A stretch of 34,010 nucleotides of DNA from Akkermansiaceae bacterium (GTDB lineage: Bacteria; Verrucomicrobiota; Verrucomicrobiia; Verrucomicrobiales; Akkermansiaceae), in contig CAIZNN010000277.1 of the NCBI GenBank assembly GCA_903934285.1, positions 1 to 34,010 of the forward strand, given 5' to 3'. The translations under genes and the position numbers were made by a program. Positions 32,437-34,010 of this stretch are shown piece after piece (the stretch's first letter is position 1; every line of letters starts with the position of its first letter). The notes under the pieces are model-generated. The model was not told the origin of the DNA, ran no database searches, and worked only from the letters and a program-made list of their open reading frames with translations.

Positions 32437-33006
32437 ATGAATTTCAAAGCTCTAATTGTAGGAAGTCTTGCTTCGCTCTTGCTGGCCATCACCGCCTTCG
32501 GCCAGGCTGTGATCAAGCCGGGCCGGGCGGTCACCATGACCATTCTGGGGGTGCCAACCGAGGAAAAGTCCCGCTTCGATGGCGTTTATCCAGTCTCGGA
32601 AAGCGGCACGGTCAACATGCCGCACATCGGGCCGGTCAAGGCCGCCGGCTTGCGCGCCGACGAACTCTCGCGCATCCTCCAAGCCAGCTACAAGAGCCGC
32701 GAGATCTACACCAACCCGACCATTCAGGTCATCGATTCCAGTGCTCAGACCTTGGATAAGCAGATGGTTCACGTCGGCGGCCAAGTGCGCCGGCCCGGCC
32801 CGACGGAATTCATCCAGGGACTCACTCTCTATCAGGCGGTTCAAGCGGGTGGGGGACCCACGGAATTCGGCAGCATGAAACGGGTCAAATTGTTACGCGC
32901 GGGCAAGCTGCGCCAAATCGACCTCACCCAGGCGCCGTCCATGTCCGTTCAACTGGAACCGGGTGACACCATTGAAGTGCCCCAAAAGACCATCCTGGGA
33001 AATTGA
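32437..33006 (+). CDS. Wza-like polysaccharide export protein (short)
   Basis: 189 residues with a signal peptide (MNFKALIVGSLASLLLAITA). A Poly_export-type segment (VIKPGRAVTMTILGVPTEEK, with YPVSESGTVNMPHIGPVKAA) and one SLBB-like domain (MVHVGGQVRRPGPTEFIQG to GGGPTEFGSMKRVKLLRAGK) are visible. It is far shorter than E. coli Wza (about 380) and lacks the C-terminal barrel helix, so a partner such as the upstream beta-barrel may complete the export channel (inference). It starts 30 bp after the kinase and is probably in its operon. Confidence 0.85.
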   Translation: MNFKALIVGSLASLLLAITAFGQAVIKPGRAVTMTILGVPTEEKSRFDGVYPVSESGTVNMPHIGPVKAAGLRADELSRILQASYKSREIYTNPTIQVIDSSAQTLDKQMVHVGGQVRRPGPTEFIQGLTLYQAVQAGGGPTEFGSMKRVKLLRAGKLRQIDLTQAPSMSVQLEPGDTIEVPQKTILGN

Positions 33007-33058
33007 TGCGGGCGGAGGTGTCAGCATTGCCGGTAACCACCGTGGAAATTCCAAGGTC

Positions 33059-33793
33059 ATGAGTTCGAATTGGCCCTCCCCGCACCTGCTGCTTGCCCTC
33101 ATCGCCACGCTGGCCTGGCCGTTGGCCGCGCGCGGCATTGAGTTGCCCGCCGCCTTGCTCGAGGAGCTGAAGGCGGAAAACTTCGCGGCGCGCGAGCGGG
33201 CCGAGGCGGAGTTGTTAGCTTGGACCCGGCAGCGCGCGGACGCCTCGCTGGAGGCGCTCTATCAACAAAGCCGCAGCGCGGCGGACCCCGAGTTGCGCGA
33301 GCGCTGTCTATCGGTGCTGCGCGAACTCGTGACGGATGAATATCTGCGCAACGGCGTCGGCTATGTCGGCATCCGCATGAACCCTAACACAGAAGCCGTC
33401 AATGTTCCCGGCGAGGCCAAGCCGCGCTTCGCCATCCGCGTGCTCCAAGTCGAGCCGGCCACCCCCGCGCACAAGGCCGGCTTGCTCGGCGGCGATCTGC
33501 TGCTCAGCGTGAACGATGCCGTCTGGCAGCAAGCGGACACCTCCGCCATCATCAGCGAGAAAATCAAATCCTTCAAAGCGGGCACCGAGGTGACGCTCAA
33601 GTTGTTCCGCGATGGCAACATCGTGGCCGTCCCGCTGGTGCTGGGCCGGCGCCCGGCGGGGGCCGACCTGCTGCAATTCCAATTCGGCCTCGGCGGCATG
33701 CAAGCCAGCCCCGAGGCCGCCGCCGCCGCTGAGCGCACGGCCAGGCAGGAGTACTTCCGGCGCTGGCTCGCGGCGCGCAAAACCAAGGACTAA
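33059..33793 (+). CDS. Exported PDZ-domain protein
   Basis: 244 residues. A signal peptide (HLLLALIATLAWPLAARG) and a helical N-terminal region (about 27-95, LEELKAENFAARERAEAELL) precede a PDZ domain: YVGIRMNPNT near residue 101, VEPATPAHKAGLLGGDLLLS, then VNDAVWQQADTSAII and GTEVTLKLFRDGN. No protease catalytic triad is seen, so it is a binding/scaffold protein in the periplasm. Start 33059 was chosen since the longer frame reads through the wza-like gene. It lies 52 bp after that gene. Confidence 0.8.
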   Translation: MSSNWPSPHLLLALIATLAWPLAARGIELPAALLEELKAENFAARERAEAELLAWTRQRADASLEALYQQSRSAADPELRERCLSVLRELVTDEYLRNGVGYVGIRMNPNTEAVNVPGEAKPRFAIRVLQVEPATPAHKAGLLGGDLLLSVNDAVWQQADTSAIISEKIKSFKAGTEVTLKLFRDGNIVAVPLVLGRRPAGADLLQFQFGLGGMQASPEAAAAAERTARQEYFRRWLAARKTKD

Positions 33794-33894
33794 GCCGCCC
33801 CGACCGGGGATGGGGCCGCTGGTTTTAAGCATCGACAATCCGCCAATATATGCGAGCTTCTGCCACCTCCTCAATTTTTCCCGCAACCCTATCC

Positions 33895-34010
33895 ATGATC
33901 AGCATCCCGTTTGGTAGAGTGGCCACCGCCGTCGCCGTGGCCGCGGCGTCATGCACCGCTTGTGCCCAGCAAGCCGACTTCAATGAGGTCGGCAAGCAAA
34001 TGGCCATCAC
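33895..34010 (+). CDS. N-terminus of an exported protein (cut by window end)
   Basis: Only 38 residues are in the window. MISIPFGRVATAVAVAAASC begins a signal peptide with a Cys-containing end (TACAQQ), then ADFNEVGKQMAI. The tail resembles the start of some C-terminal processing proteases that follow PDZ genes, but this is a guess. The gene continues beyond 34010. Confidence 0.5.
   Translation, partial: MISIPFGRVATAVAVAAASCTACAQQADFNEVGKQMAI

Noticed and set aside
4315..33390. Apparent excess of CTAAC/GTTAG pentamers, often in unusual codons
   Set aside because: It was noticed by eye on both core and island genes; without a count against expected frequency it may be chance.

Overview
The window looks like a GC-rich chromosome of a Verrucomicrobiota-type bacterium. 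This is inferred from gene content and style, not from an rRNA gene: pyrH-frr, grpE-dnaJ, argS, a CBS-domain family II pyrophosphatase, a BspA/thrombospondin-3 surface protein with a C-terminal module common in that phylum, REP-like intergenic hairpins, and start codons that mostly lack a Shine-Dalgarno sequence and often follow a C-rich stretch.

Layout. (1) 1-880 is a graveyard: the right end of an IS21-like element, a decapitated sulfotransferase and an IS4-like transposase tail. (2) 888-4549 carries envelope-type genes of unknown role: a repeat/TPR protein, a convergent Ala/Pro-rich protein and an anchored protein. (3) 4614-13413 is housekeeping: pyrH, frr, grpE-dnaJ (minus strand), an EIIA-Ntr-like protein overlapping argS, and ppaC. 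It is interrupted at 6362-7390 by a small minus-strand cluster resembling a polymorphic-toxin immunity locus (one intact gene, one decayed relative, one short toxin-like tail).

(4) 13405-27855 is a 14.4-kb integrative element in the 3' part of a tRNA-Gly(CCC) gene, bounded by a perfect 60-bp direct repeat. It encodes a tyrosine recombinase, an excisionase-like HTH, a primase-polymerase-like protein, an SF3-type helicase and several overlapping small ORFs. These are followed by a scarred zone with a perfect 31-bp inverted repeat and fragments of ParB-like HTH proteins. The cargo is a large LRR surface protein, a two-TM protein, a PLD-fold-like protein convergent with a STAS-like (DUF4325-like) + STAS/HATPase pair, and a terminase-small-subunit-like HTH protein. 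The right end has four 5-bp motifs at exact 10-bp spacing.

(5) 28044-34010 holds tRNA-Gly(UCC), then a secreted Pro/Gly-rich protein, an outer-membrane beta-barrel, a strong terminator, a Wzz/BY-kinase, a small Wza-like export protein and a PDZ protein. This reads as a polysaccharide export locus. A secreted protein starts at the window edge.

Most novel candidates: the PLD/STAS-like/HATPase cargo module, the 31-bp inverted-repeat unit with its own winged-helix-like ORF, and the toxin-immunity remnant behind dnaJ. No function was tested and no database was searched; family names come from motif recognition.
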